Counted from the stretch's first letter, positions 55,165 through 64,000 are shown. The stretch is DNA of 64,000 nucleotides from Flavivirga spongiicola (GCF_030540825.1 NZ_JAUOEO010000001.1:4043001-4107000); one strand, 5' to 3'. Numbers and translations are program-made. The notes: generated from the letters alone by a model not told the origin.

Positions 55165-56337
55165 TTAAGAATTGAATATCGCATCAATTATTACTTTGTT
55201 TTCATTACCTATAATTAAATATTTATTAGAGGTATCTAATACTTCATAGACTTTAATGTCTTTTTCATTAGCATTAAAATTAAAGAGAAAATCATAAACC
55301 GTTTTCTTTATAAAATGATGTTCAGTCTCGTAAATATTAATTTCATCTCCAATATTTACTTCTACATTAAAATCGATATTACTAATTTTAATTTCTGTTT
55401 TCTTTAAAGGCTTTATAGTATTCTTTAATTTCTGCTTTTTTACATGGTACTTATCTATTAATCCTCGTTCTCTTAATACATGTTTTATTTTAATCTTAGA
55501 CACATATACTTTAGATTTAATAATAGATAACAAGGATTTTGAATTGTAAAATATATGGTAGTTATGCTTATAGCTAGTATTGCACCAACGCTTTTTCCAA
55601 TAATAAGTTCCAAACGAAAAGTCAATAAAATCAATGTTATTATTGATACACCACTCAATTTGTTTTATTAAATCTATATACCCTGTATTGAATTTTGAAT
55701 AAGCAATATCATAAGTTCTTATAAATTGGTAGACAATACTATTGTTGTGATAGTTTAGACAAATATCTATAGGATTATCACCATTATAAATGACAAACAA
55801 GGAAGCTCTTTTTTGTAATATAAGTGGGTAAAACTTTTTATAAAAATAATCAGATCGTTTAATATTTATATTGTCTAAAATTCCTTTTTCAATTGATCTT
55901 AGTTCTAATAATCTAAAAAACTTTTTGAATATGAAATCATATTCCTCCTTTGACATCTCTCCATAGTACATTTTATACTTTATGTCAAAAGATGCTTCTA
56001 GCTTTTTAATTGATCTTCGTAATTTATATCGGCTAGAATTTCCGAATCGAGTTTTTAAATAATCATTGACATCATTTATTCCTTCAAAACTTATAGAAAA
56101 ACCAGGATATTGTTCTACTGTAACATGTTTAATGTTTTTAGGTAACTGTTTGTACTCTAGTTCAAAATATTCAGGGATATCTTTTATTACTTGAAAACTG
56201 TTTCTAGGGCTTTTAAAATTACTATCATCATTGGTGTAGTTAAACCCATTTAAAGAATTACTACTTAAAGTTTTATAAAATCCTGGAAGTTTATCTAATA
56301 GGAATATTTGTTCTTTTAAGTCTAATGGTTCGCTCAT
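55165..56337 (-). CDS. GNAT-fold (BioF2/CelD-like) transferase, sister B
   Basis: A 390-residue cytosolic protein with the same core as 51422 and 57360: KTRFGNSSRYKLRRSIKKLE (close), SLFVIYNGDNPIDICLNY, TYDIAYSKFNTGYIDLIKQI and RWCNTSYKHNYHI. The C-terminal part (FNVEVNIGDEINIYETEHHF) is the second domain seen in all three. It converges with the membrane protein at 54568. Donor and acceptor unknown. Confidence 0.75.
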   Translation of the reverse strand: MSEPLDLKEQIFLLDKLPGFYKTLSSNSLNGFNYTNDDSNFKSPRNSFQVIKDIPEYFELEYKQLPKNIKHVTVEQYPGFSISFEGINDVNDYLKTRFGNSSRYKLRRSIKKLEASFDIKYKMYYGEMSKEEYDFIFKKFFRLLELRSIEKGILDNINIKRSDYFYKKFYPLILQKRASLFVIYNGDNPIDICLNYHNNSIVYQFIRTYDIAYSKFNTGYIDLIKQIEWCINNNIDFIDFSFGTYYWKKRWCNTSYKHNYHIFYNSKSLLSIIKSKVYVSKIKIKHVLRERGLIDKYHVKKQKLKNTIKPLKKTEIKISNIDFNVEVNIGDEINIYETEHHFIKKTVYDFLFNFNANEKDIKVYEVLDTSNKYLIIGNENKVIIDAIFNS

Positions 56338-56402
56338 GGATTTTAATGTGATAATCTAATTTAAAAGAATTTTAATATTTAAATGAATAATATATCTGGA
56401 AT

Positions 56403-57353
56403 CTAATTTATTGTTTTGCTTTGTGAAAAATATTTAGCGATTTCTTTAGAAATTAATTCCCTGCCATGATCATTCCAATGCTGGTCGTAAATTAGAGTAG
56501 GAGTTTGCTCAGATTCTTCGAAAAGGATGCCGTAGTCTATAATCTGAAACCCATTTGCTTTACAATAGTCTAAAAAGTCTTTATTGGTAGCCTTAGAGTT
56601 TAATAAAAAAGACATTTTGCTTTTATCAAAACCAAAAGTGTCTATTAGAGCCTTAAAATTTTCTAGCCTTTTTAAGTCTTCATCAATTTTGTACGTTGTA
56701 TCTACTGCTTTAGGTTTTACTCCTCTATTAATAATACTAATTGCCATATTTTTAATAGGATCTACTATTCCAATAGAAGATGCATATGAAAGTAGTTTGA
56801 TTTTATCTCGCATTCTAAACAATGGAGACTTAAGCAAAGCTATCCTTTCGTTGTTTGGTTTATATTCAACACGTTCTAAATCTTCATCATATTTTAAGTA
56901 AATAATAATATGATCAACTAATTTAAAGTGTTCTTTATAGATATTGACTAAATTTAGTTGATCAGCTAAATCATAACCAGCATACCCATATTCATATACT
57001 TCAATGTTCTTTAGTTTGTTCTCAATTTTTTTACCTGTTGAATCATAATAATCCTGATGCATCCCTTCTATAAAAGAATCTCCAATTATCGCTATTTCTA
57101 TTTTATCTTTTGATGGTGTAAAATCTCTATAAGAATTAAACCCAAAGTTATTTATTTTATATTCTGAATGATTTTGTCTTCTATTGCCAGTTACAGCATA
57201 CCCTGTTTGATTTGGCAAGCTCTTTTCAACACCAAATTCATCTATATATCTTATGGGTACTTCAGTATATAGGTGAAAAACCCTAACAAAAACCTCTAAG
57301 GCGATTAGTATAAGAAACAGGTATAATATACATTTTATAAAAAGCTTTTTCAT
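56403..57353 (-). CDS. Membrane-anchored SGNH-like hydrolase or acetyltransferase
   Basis: A 316-residue protein: an N-terminal signal anchor (LFIKCILYLFLILIALEVFV) and an exported SGNH domain. Block I is AIIGDSFIEGMHQ (catalytic Ser), and block V is YDQHWNDHGRELIS (Asp and His). SGNH proteins such as AlgX/AlgJ act with MBOAT acyltransferases on polysaccharides outside the inner membrane; an MBOAT gene is in the same island at 47066. Hydrolase or transferase cannot be told from sequence. Confidence 0.8.
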   Translation of the reverse strand: MKKLFIKCILYLFLILIALEVFVRVFHLYTEVPIRYIDEFGVEKSLPNQTGYAVTGNRRQNHSEYKINNFGFNSYRDFTPSKDKIEIAIIGDSFIEGMHQDYYDSTGKKIENKLKNIEVYEYGYAGYDLADQLNLVNIYKEHFKLVDHIIIYLKYDEDLERVEYKPNNERIALLKSPLFRMRDKIKLLSYASSIGIVDPIKNMAISIINRGVKPKAVDTTYKIDEDLKRLENFKALIDTFGFDKSKMSFLLNSKATNKDFLDYCKANGFQIIDYGILFEESEQTPTLIYDQHWNDHGRELISKEIAKYFSQSKTIN

Positions 57354-57359
57354 GAGTTT

Positions 57360-58604
57360 TTACTGCATAAATTTCACTTGCTGAATTAAGGTGTCACAGG
57401 AAACAATATAAGTATTATTTTCATTTTTCATTTTATAAATATCAATTTCGTTATAAGACTTAACTACTAAATAAAGAAAGTCGTAAACAGGTTTTGTTAA
57501 AAAATGATAGTTAGTATTCTCTTTAATATCTATTTTAAGCAAATCATTGGAAAAGGGTAGAGTCTCCAATTTAGTGATTTGAGCTTCTTTATATAATTTA
57601 GAGTGTTTTTTGTTTTTTAAAAAATATGTGATTTTATGAAATTTAACATCTAGTTTTTTGCTTCTTAAGTAGGTTTTAAATTCCAGAAAATTATAATAAC
57701 TAAAAGCTATAAACTTTGATATAACTGATTTTTTGTCATAAATAATATGATACTCAAAATTATATTCTAACGTGCACATTCTTTTTTTGTAATCGAAATA
57801 CCCTTTCGAAAAATCTAATGTTTTTAGATTGTTGTCAAAACACCAGGAAAGCAATTTTAAATTGTTTACGTAGCCTATATTAAACTTTGAATAATCAATA
57901 TCAAAAACAGTAATGGCGTCTATAAGCGTATCTTCGGTATGATAATTATAGGTAATTGCTATCGGCGTTTTATTATCATAAACAACAAAAAGGGAGGCTT
58001 TTTTTTCGAGTATTAATGGATATGCTACCTCTTTATAGAAATTCCATTCAGAAGGTTGCATATTGTTATAAGAAATCTGTTTGTCCTGATATCTCTTTTT
58101 CAATAAGATCATAAAAGAATCAAATACCTCTTCATATTCATCTTTATTAATACCTCCAAAGAACATTTTGGTGGATATATTGAAACATATATCTAAACGC
58201 TTAGTGAACTTGCGCATCTTCATTCTTGTGTTCTTGCTAAAAGTAGAAAGCAAGTACTCATCTATAGTCTTAAATTTGTCTAAGTTTATTAGAAATCCAG
58301 GATATTGAATTGATTTGTAAATCCCAAGATCCTTTAAAAAATCGGTAGAGGCATCGTTTAAATGTGGCAATGTATCATATACAACATAGCATTTGTTTTT
58401 ATAATCTGCACAATCGTATATCTTGTAGTTGTTTCCTTTGGTTAGGTTTTTTCCAGCATTAAAATAGAGAGGTAAAAAAGCGCTTTTATAAAAATTTATA
58501 CCACTAATGAACTTGAATGTGTTTATTGATTTGTTTGGAATGAAATGCTTTTTCCAAATCTTTTGAAATGTACCGGTCGTAAAAGGGGTGTTTTTAGTTT
58601 CCAT
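57360..58604 (-). CDS. GNAT-fold (BioF2/CelD-like) transferase, sister C
   Basis: A 414-residue cytosolic protein. Core segments: LLSTFSKNTRMKMRKFTKRL, SLFVVYDNKTPIAITYNYH, VFDIDYSKFNIGYVNNLKLL and KKRMCTLEYNFEYHI. WCN of the sisters is MCT here, so it is the most diverged. Its stop is 7 bases before the SGNH gene start, so they are cotranscribed. Same unknown acyl or aminoacyl transfer role. Confidence 0.75.
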   Translation of the reverse strand: METKNTPFTTGTFQKIWKKHFIPNKSINTFKFISGINFYKSAFLPLYFNAGKNLTKGNNYKIYDCADYKNKCYVVYDTLPHLNDASTDFLKDLGIYKSIQYPGFLINLDKFKTIDEYLLSTFSKNTRMKMRKFTKRLDICFNISTKMFFGGINKDEYEEVFDSFMILLKKRYQDKQISYNNMQPSEWNFYKEVAYPLILEKKASLFVVYDNKTPIAITYNYHTEDTLIDAITVFDIDYSKFNIGYVNNLKLLSWCFDNNLKTLDFSKGYFDYKKRMCTLEYNFEYHIIYDKKSVISKFIAFSYYNFLEFKTYLRSKKLDVKFHKITYFLKNKKHSKLYKEAQITKLETLPFSNDLLKIDIKENTNYHFLTKPVYDFLYLVVKSYNEIDIYKMKNENNTYIVSCDTLIQQVKFMQ

Positions 58605-58634
58605 TTAACACTATAGTGATGTATAATTTGGACA

Positions 58635-59363
58635 TTATTGAGATTTTTTACAGGCTATATGTATGTGCTGCATTTTATTTGAAGGTTCTATTTGTGTTTT
58701 AACTTCAAGAATAGAAAACCCATTGTTTTTAAGAATAGTAATGATATCACTTTCTTTAAACCATATATTTCGAGGTTGCTTTTTATTTAAGAATTTCCAA
58801 TTAAATTTACCATCAATATTCAACCATGGTAACTCATACTTACGAATCTTATCGTTTCTTATAATTCTAAAAAAATTAACTAAAAAGCTTAATATTGGAT
58901 TGTAAAATTTTGAATGCCAATTAAGAAATGAGAATATATAAGTGCTATCTACTTTTCCTATTCTATGTGCTTCTTTTAAGGCTTTGGGAAGCAATTCTTT
59001 ATCTACAAAGCATAGGATTTGTTGCAAATAAATTAAATAATCGAATGAGTTGTCGGTATAGGTGATCAGATTAGTTGCATCTGCAGTCTTAAAGTTTATT
59101 GAAGCATTTAATTCCTTTTTCTTTTTATTACAAAAGGTTATCATGTTTTCAACATAATCAAAGGCTTCAAGTTTATAAAATCCAAGTCTTTCAATTTCAA
59201 AAATTATCCTACCGCCACCTGTACCAGCTTCAATAACTTTCCCTTCTTTATTTGAAAGGTACTTTTTAATAAAATATGACTCAATTGATAGCAAATCATT
59301 TTTTTCTGCCCAAACTTTAAATAACTGGTCAGAATAAAGGTCTTTATTTAAATTATTTTTCAT
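58635..59363 (-). CDS. Class I SAM-dependent methyltransferase
   Basis: A 242-residue cytosolic methyltransferase. SAM site: KVIEAGTGGGRIIFEIERLG (residues 38-57) and FKTADATNLITYTDNSFDYLI. The C-terminal region (LNKKQPRNIWFKESDIITIL) would bind the substrate. It lies in the minus-strand block between two transferases and probably methylates a sugar or amino-acid group of the glycan; the target is not visible. Confidence 0.85.
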   Translation of the reverse strand: MKNNLNKDLYSDQLFKVWAEKNDLLSIESYFIKKYLSNKEGKVIEAGTGGGRIIFEIERLGFYKLEAFDYVENMITFCNKKKKELNASINFKTADATNLITYTDNSFDYLIYLQQILCFVDKELLPKALKEAHRIGKVDSTYIFSFLNWHSKFYNPILSFLVNFFRIIRNDKIRKYELPWLNIDGKFNWKFLNKKQPRNIWFKESDIITILKNNGFSILEVKTQIEPSNKMQHIHIACKKSQ

Positions 59364-59399
59364 TGAATTTTAATTAATCCCTTAATAGTCATTTTTTGA

Positions 59400-60431
59400 T
59401 TAAATAAATACTTTAAGCCTATACAATGGAAAGAAATTAGATTCTTTGTTGGTTATTTTATTTTTATCACATATGTTTTTGTAAGCTTTTTCATTTACAA
59501 TGAGTTTCCAAATGAAAAACTGGTGATATTCATCAGAAAACGAAGATTTAAACCTAAATAAAGAATTGTCTTCACAGGCTCCTAATCCGCCTCCTAGATT
59601 AAAAGTATGATAGCCCTCATCTGTCGCACTAATTCTCATTTCATCTATAAGAAGTTTTGTTGGCATTAAATGGAAAAAATCACTTTTAGTACCGGACAAA
59701 TGATACTGAACAATGCCATTCTTTTTAAAAAAAATCGCTCCAGAAATGATATTTTTAGATTCATTGTCTCTAGCTAAAAGAAGCTCTGTTTCAAAATCTG
59801 TACTATTAAATAAGTTATAATAATATTTTTTGTCAAAATAATAAGATTTTTCAGCATTAACCCGATCCATGCTTTCATTGTAGATTTCAATAAACTTATC
59901 GACCCCTTCATAACTATCAACCTTTACTATACTACAATTTTTTCTTGATCTATTAATGTGGTTTTTAAGCCTTCTGTGATAATTTTGCCTTTGTATTGTT
60001 TTATCTAATTTTAAATTAATATTCACTACTTTGCCCATAGGGAATATAGCTCCAAAATTTTTCAATACATGAGTTTGATTAGGTACATATGGGTGTAATC
60101 TTGAAAAGACAGAAATAATATTATTTTCATTAAAAAAATGATTTAATGAATTAATAAAATTGCTATTATCAAAACTGTTGTTAATGCCTTTTGACAAAGG
60201 TCCTGTATACCCATATACAGATGTAGCATCTTTAAAAGCAGACCCTTTTATATCTCTAATTAACAGCGGGATCGCAATGATTATATCATTTTCGACATAT
60301 TTAATTAAAATTGGGTTTTCTCCTTTTGATTTGGCAATTAAATGGTACTCAAAAGTATGATATGAATCATGCATATCAAATTCTGATAACAAGAAATTCC
60401 AATCTTCTTTGTTTGTTATTGTTTCTATCAT
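59400..60431 (-). CDS. FemAB-like / GNAT aminoacyltransferase
   Basis: A 343-residue protein with a two-lobed GNAT fold: SYHTFEYHLIAKSKGENPIL, LKNHINRSRKNCSIVKVDSY, GAIFFKKNGIVQYHLSGTKS and the final YHTFNLGGGLGACEDNSLFRFKSSF, cut short here (conserved GG and FK). It is of the lipid II FemX or VioB-type branch, which use aminoacyl-tRNA to add amino acids to sugars or peptides. Attachment of an amino acid to a glycan is likely. Confidence 0.75.
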   Translation of the reverse strand: MIETITNKEDWNFLLSEFDMHDSYHTFEYHLIAKSKGENPILIKYVENDIIIAIPLLIRDIKGSAFKDATSVYGYTGPLSKGINNSFDNSNFINSLNHFFNENNIISVFSRLHPYVPNQTHVLKNFGAIFPMGKVVNINLKLDKTIQRQNYHRRLKNHINRSRKNCSIVKVDSYEGVDKFIEIYNESMDRVNAEKSYYFDKKYYYNLFNSTDFETELLLARDNESKNIISGAIFFKKNGIVQYHLSGTKSDFFHLMPTKLLIDEMRISATDEGYHTFNLGGGLGACEDNSLFRFKSSFSDEYHQFFIWKLIVNEKAYKNICDKNKITNKESNFFPLYRLKVFI

Positions 60432-60487
60432 TTTGTTATAAAACCATGTAGTGTTTTTTATTAAACTAATTAATAGAATTTTTTTTA

Positions 60488-61519
60488 CTATTTCCGATGA
60501 ATTTTTATAAGTCTATCACATTTTGAAAAAATTATGTTTTCCTTATAATTATTATACTTTATTAAGTCTTCATTTTTAGCTCCATTAAGCCATTCTATGT
60601 ACAATGCTGCTATATTTGCTCCGGCTTCATGAGAAAAGGGATACCCCCCTCCAAACCTAGGGTTAATTTCAAGTAAATAAAGCTTGTCTCCTACAACAAA
60701 TACATCACTGTCAATATTTCCAACATGTTTTAGACCTTGACTGACCTTTTCCGCCAATTTTTCAAATCTTGAGTCTATTATGGATTTTGCCTTATCTGTT
60801 TCACCAGATCGCATAGCCAGTTTTTCTTTAGCAAAAGAACCAAAGTAATTACCGTTAAAGTCGTTTACGATATCCATTCCGTATTCTTTTCCATCCAATT
60901 TTTCCTGGATTAAAATGGCATGTTCTATATCCTCCTGACTTGTTTTATTCAGAATGGTTTTTTTGAGCTTGATGTTTTGTAGTTTATACGACAATTTTAA
61001 TTCTTCAATGGATTCCGGAAAATCAATGCCTATAGAGCCGCTTCCCCAACGCGGTTTAATAACTAAGGGAAATTTTAAAATACCATCCTCGATATCCTCA
61101 AGGGCGTTTTCTAATTTTATATAAGTTTTAGGTGTATTTAGCCCCAGGTCCTTTATAAAATTGTATGTTTTCCATTTATCAAAACCTATGGAAATTACAT
61201 TGGAATTTGAAATTATAACCTTCGTGCCATTCTCTTCAAATAGTTCTTTACTTTTTGATAGGATAGGTAATTCTAAGTCGTTTAAGGAGATTATCGCCAT
61301 TACAGAATTATCTTTAACAACTTTCAATAATTCCGGAATATAATTATCGGCATAAATACTGGGTACTTTCACAGCAATATCAGCATCAGCCATTGCTGGT
61401 GCTAACATTTGTTCATCTACGGCTATAATTTTACCATTTCCATTTAATGCTTCTTTGAAGTAATTTATTAAATAATTTCTTCTTCCCGCACATGTAAATA
61501 GGATATTATTTTTTTTCAT
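60488..61519 (-). CDS. ATP-grasp ligase (carbamoyl-phosphate-synthase-like)
   Basis: A 343-residue ATP-grasp enzyme: FTCAGRRNYLINYF (preATP-grasp), FPLVIKPRWGSGSIGID (ATP lysine and loop, residues 149-165), ILIQEKLDGKEYGMD and LYLLEINPRFGGGYPFSH (Mg site). It resembles PylC- or CarB-like ligases and joins a carboxylate to an amine. Its start overlaps the CapK-like gene by 14 bases, so the pair surely works together. The similar pair at 3633-4845 has a dead CapK. Confidence 0.8.
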   Translation of the reverse strand: MKKNNILFTCAGRRNYLINYFKEALNGNGKIIAVDEQMLAPAMADADIAVKVPSIYADNYIPELLKVVKDNSVMAIISLNDLELPILSKSKELFEENGTKVIISNSNVISIGFDKWKTYNFIKDLGLNTPKTYIKLENALEDIEDGILKFPLVIKPRWGSGSIGIDFPESIEELKLSYKLQNIKLKKTILNKTSQEDIEHAILIQEKLDGKEYGMDIVNDFNGNYFGSFAKEKLAMRSGETDKAKSIIDSRFEKLAEKVSQGLKHVGNIDSDVFVVGDKLYLLEINPRFGGGYPFSHEAGANIAALYIEWLNGAKNEDLIKYNNYKENIIFSKCDRLIKIHRK

Positions 61520-62834
61520 TTTTGGCTTTCGGTTTGTCTAAATTAATGATTACTCTTCTTTTTCCAGAGCTTAACACAGGTATTTCATCAACATATTCTA
61601 CAGAAATATTAGCGTCATCACCCAAGTATGAATTATAATAGGCTAATAATTCTTGCTCTCTAGTAAATTCAGAATCAATGTTTATTTTTAAAATATATTT
61701 TTTTTTACTTTTTTGTATGATTTGAAACTGGTTTAATTCAGGAAACGGAGTTAAACCATTATAAACAATGAAAGGATTTACTATCTCTCCTTCAGTATTA
61801 TAGAGAACATCTTTTATTCTACCTGTAACAATTTCAAATTTAGGAATATTATCGTTATCAAAGTTGCATAATTTACCAAGATCTCCTGTGTCATACCTAA
61901 TTAAAGGGGTCGCTAGATTATATAAATCGGTAACAATGATTCGACCTAATTCTCCCGGTTTTGCAGGTTTATCTTCGTTAATGTCAAAAATTTCAATATA
62001 AAAGCTAGCCCAATTAATTGTGAAATGTTTATCATTAATCATTTGTTGAGATATGATGCCATTTTCTTCGTTAGAGTATCTCGATACTACAGGAGCTTTA
62101 AAGTAATATTCCATTTTTTTGCGCACAACATCATAAAGACTCTCGGACGTAGCAATAATAGATTTAACATTACACTCTAATGGTAACGATTTTACTTTAT
62201 CTAAATACTTGCATATCTTCTCAAAACCAGTAGGATATCCTATGAAGCCCTTAGGCTGATTATCATTTTTTATTTTGGAAATAAGTTTTTCTATTTTACT
62301 ATCTGTTAAATCGGCTTCAACGTCAATTTGAATAATATTCATTAATTTTCTTAAGAGAAATGATTTTTTATATTTTTCAACCCATAGCCTAATAAAAAGA
62401 AGTTGATCTCCAATTGTGAAACCAACAGAATTAGCAAAATAAATAACATCTGCTTTATTTCGTCTTTTCTTTCTTTTAGTTTGATAAATTTGAAAAGGAG
62501 TACCTGTTGATCCACTACTACTAACTTTATGTAAACCCGTTGATGTCTTTGGGATTATATTTATTAAATCTAAATCTTGTTTTATAATCGATTTATCAAC
62601 AATAGGAAAATCATCAAGAGTTTTATAATATTTGTATTGATTATAAAATTTAGAGGAATTAACAGCTGTATCTAATAATTCTTTTAATATAGGTGCGTTC
62701 CTTTTTTGAAGTTGACTAAATGATTTAATTTTAAAACTTTGTTTAATATCATTTAAATCTTTTTTCAAATGACCACCTTCTAAACTGTCCAATATCCAGA
62801 AGCTTTTAAGACGTATTTTATTAATTAAGCTCAT
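61506..62834 (-). CDS. CapK/PaaK-like adenylate-forming enzyme (copy 4)
   Basis: A 442-residue enzyme: KVSSSGSTGTPFQIY (ATP loop), SRYSNEENGIISQQ, VVTDLYNLATPLIRYDTGD with a TP in place of MP, and DEIPVLSSGKRRVII. The first residues MSLINKIRLKSFWILDSLEGG match the other copies. It lies 43 bases downstream of the sugar transferase gene and overlaps the ATP-grasp gene. Activates an unknown acid. Confidence 0.82.
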   Translation of the reverse strand: MSLINKIRLKSFWILDSLEGGHLKKDLNDIKQSFKIKSFSQLQKRNAPILKELLDTAVNSSKFYNQYKYYKTLDDFPIVDKSIIKQDLDLINIIPKTSTGLHKVSSSGSTGTPFQIYQTKRKKRRNKADVIYFANSVGFTIGDQLLFIRLWVEKYKKSFLLRKLMNIIQIDVEADLTDSKIEKLISKIKNDNQPKGFIGYPTGFEKICKYLDKVKSLPLECNVKSIIATSESLYDVVRKKMEYYFKAPVVSRYSNEENGIISQQMINDKHFTINWASFYIEIFDINEDKPAKPGELGRIIVTDLYNLATPLIRYDTGDLGKLCNFDNDNIPKFEIVTGRIKDVLYNTEGEIVNPFIVYNGLTPFPELNQFQIIQKSKKKYILKINIDSEFTREQELLAYYNSYLGDDANISVEYVDEIPVLSSGKRRVIINLDKPKAKNEKK

Positions 62835-62877
62835 TTTTTTTGGTCTAGTAATTCTAATCGCTTAAAGTTAATTATTT

Positions 62878-63498
62878 TTAAGCTTCTTTGGTATTGTTGC
62901 TTCTTAATTCTTTTAAGTCTAGCATTTCTGGATCATATAAAGTATTGTCATAAACAAATACTTTACGAATTGTTTTAAAAAATATAGAGACATCATTAGA
63001 AAAAGATAATTTTTTGACATATTCTACATCTTTGGCTAGTTTATCATCCCAATTCAACAAATTTCTACCAGAAATTTGCGCCAAACCTGTTACTCCAGGC
63101 TTAACTGTATGTCTTATTTTCTCCTCAGTCGTATAATATGGGAGGTAGCGAACTCTTAACGGTCTGGGGCCAATTAAACTCATATCCCCCTTAATAATAT
63201 TAATTAATTGAGGAATTTCATCTAAAGATGTTTTTCTTATAAATGTGCCAAATTTAGTAACTCTGTCTGCATCAGGTAATAATATGCCATTTTCGTCCTT
63301 TTTATCGGTCATAGACTTGAATTTGATGATATTAAATATTTTTTCATCTTTACCTGGACGTCTTTGGTAAAAGAAAGGGTTTCCTTTATTAATAAATAAT
63401 AATATAAGGTAAACAATTATTCCAATTGGAGAGAGAACTATTAATCCAGTGAAAGCCAAAAAAAAGTCAATAATTCTTTTAAAAAAATTCTTGTACAT
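62878..63498 (-). CDS. Initiating sugar-phosphate transferase (PglC/WcaJ C-terminal type)
   Basis: A 206-residue monotopic enzyme that loads the first sugar phosphate onto undecaprenyl phosphate. RIIDFFLAFTGLIVLSPIGI is the re-entrant helix, then GNPFFYQRRPGKDEKIFNI, KTSLDEIPQLINI (Asp-Glu pair) and MSLIGPRPLRVRYLPYY and VKPGVTGLAQISGRN. It is the small PglC-like form. It starts the minus-strand block, consistent with the island making a lipid-linked surface glycan. Confidence 0.92.
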   Translation of the reverse strand: MYKNFFKRIIDFFLAFTGLIVLSPIGIIVYLILLFINKGNPFFYQRRPGKDEKIFNIIKFKSMTDKKDENGILLPDADRVTKFGTFIRKTSLDEIPQLINIIKGDMSLIGPRPLRVRYLPYYTTEEKIRHTVKPGVTGLAQISGRNLLNWDDKLAKDVEYVKKLSFSNDVSIFFKTIRKVFVYDNTLYDPEMLDLKELRSNNTKEA

Positions 63499-63742
63499 TT
63501 TATCTTTAGTAGGTTATTGTTAAACAAACCCAAAAATAATACTATCTGTGGCTTTTAAGTCATTATTACGTTCTTGTATGCTATTTTATCGATGAATGAT
63601 AAGGGGAGATATTTAAGATAATTTCAAGATATTGGTGTTTTATTTAAATATAGGGAAGTTTAAATGTTCTGCTACTTTTATATCAACAACGTAATTGGTT
63701 AACATTTAAGTTGTTATAGCTGATTTGGTTTTTCTAAAGGTT

Positions 63743-64000
63743 TTATGTTATATCTAGTATTTCTTTAAATAATGGATGTGTACAGTAGCCTCCATAACAA
63801 ACATCAGTAATGCTTAGGGTAGGTGTATTATTACCCTCAACGATAATTGGACCATTAAGAGTAATAGCAATGTCCCAACCAACTATTTTGTTAGGTAAAT
63901 GTTTTGCTGCTGTTTTAGCCAATTCACATGCTTCCATAAAAAAAGGTACTTTAAAATTTTCTAGCACGGCACCTGTATTTGGGTGTTTTGTAAATACTTT
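63743..64000 (-). CDS. Sugar-transfer-associated ATP-grasp protein, C-terminal end (cut by window edge)
   Basis: The frame runs off the right edge. The visible part reads KVFTKHPNTGAVLEN, FKVPFFMEACELAKTAA and VGWDIAITLNGPIIVEGNNTPT, the end of the ATP-grasp family also present at 2539 (metal-site Glu-Asn). It is followed by a 244-base gap before the sugar transferase gene. The true start lies outside the window. Confidence 0.75.
   Translation of the reverse strand, partial: KVFTKHPNTGAVLENFKVPFFMEACELAKTAAKHLPNKIVGWDIAITLNGPIIVEGNNTPTLSITDVCYGGYCTHPLFKEILDIT

Overview
The window comes from the chromosome of a member of the Bacteroidota, most likely a marine Flavobacteriaceae. The evidence is the very low GC content, several promoters with a TAnnTTTG -7 box, a type IX secretion C-terminal signal, DUF4834, DUF3667 and YfhO-type genes, an endonuclease III without its Fe-S cysteines, and many surface-glycan genes. 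No tRNA, rRNA or CRISPR array was seen.

Layout. (1) 1-4.8 kb: the end of a 2-aminoethylphosphonate (AEP) pathway, namely phosphonopyruvate decarboxylase and a cytidylyltransferase-AEP transaminase fusion, then two ATP-grasp genes. Between them lies a broken 5' piece of prfB that still carries its frameshift site. (2) 5.0-6.4 kb: an IS3-family element. (3) 6.4-7.6 kb: a lipoprotein with a possible internal thioester domain. (4) 8.1-12.6 kb: a duplicated capK-like / ltaE / ybaB block with three gene remnants marking the junctions. (5) 12.7-41 kb: mostly housekeeping genes (oligopeptidase, YfhO, glycosyltransferase, flippase, uvrA, ECF sigma factor, nth, bcp). It includes a probable sulfonolipid (capnine) set at 14.8-18.6 kb and a group of small secreted proteins at 25.6-29.7 kb that share sigma-54-type promoters. 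(6) 41.4-45.1 kb: a XRE regulator facing a dense operator array, an M14 peptidase, an Lrp regulator and threonine dehydrogenase. (7) 45.1-64 kb: a surface-decoration island made of two converging gene blocks that meet at 55.1 kb. It holds two CapK-like adenylating enzymes, an amino-acid-type adenylation enzyme with its own carrier protein, an MBOAT acyltransferase, several GNAT/FemAB-like transferases, a carbamoyltransferase, an SGNH protein, a methyltransferase, ATP-grasp ligases and an initiating sugar transferase.

How the genes fit together (inference). The sugar transferase would start a glycan on a lipid carrier. The adenylating, ATP-grasp, acyl-transfer, carbamoyl and phosphonate enzymes would supply and attach amino-acid, acyl, carbamoyl or AEP groups. 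The strongest candidate for an undescribed system is the 45-63.5 kb island, which pairs a Dlt-like set (adenylation, carrier protein, MBOAT) with three sister GNAT-fold transferases and CapK-like enzymes. Four full CapK-like genes and one remnant occur in the window, repeatedly beside ATP-grasp or threonine-metabolism genes, so this part of the genome appears to be shuffling such cassettes.
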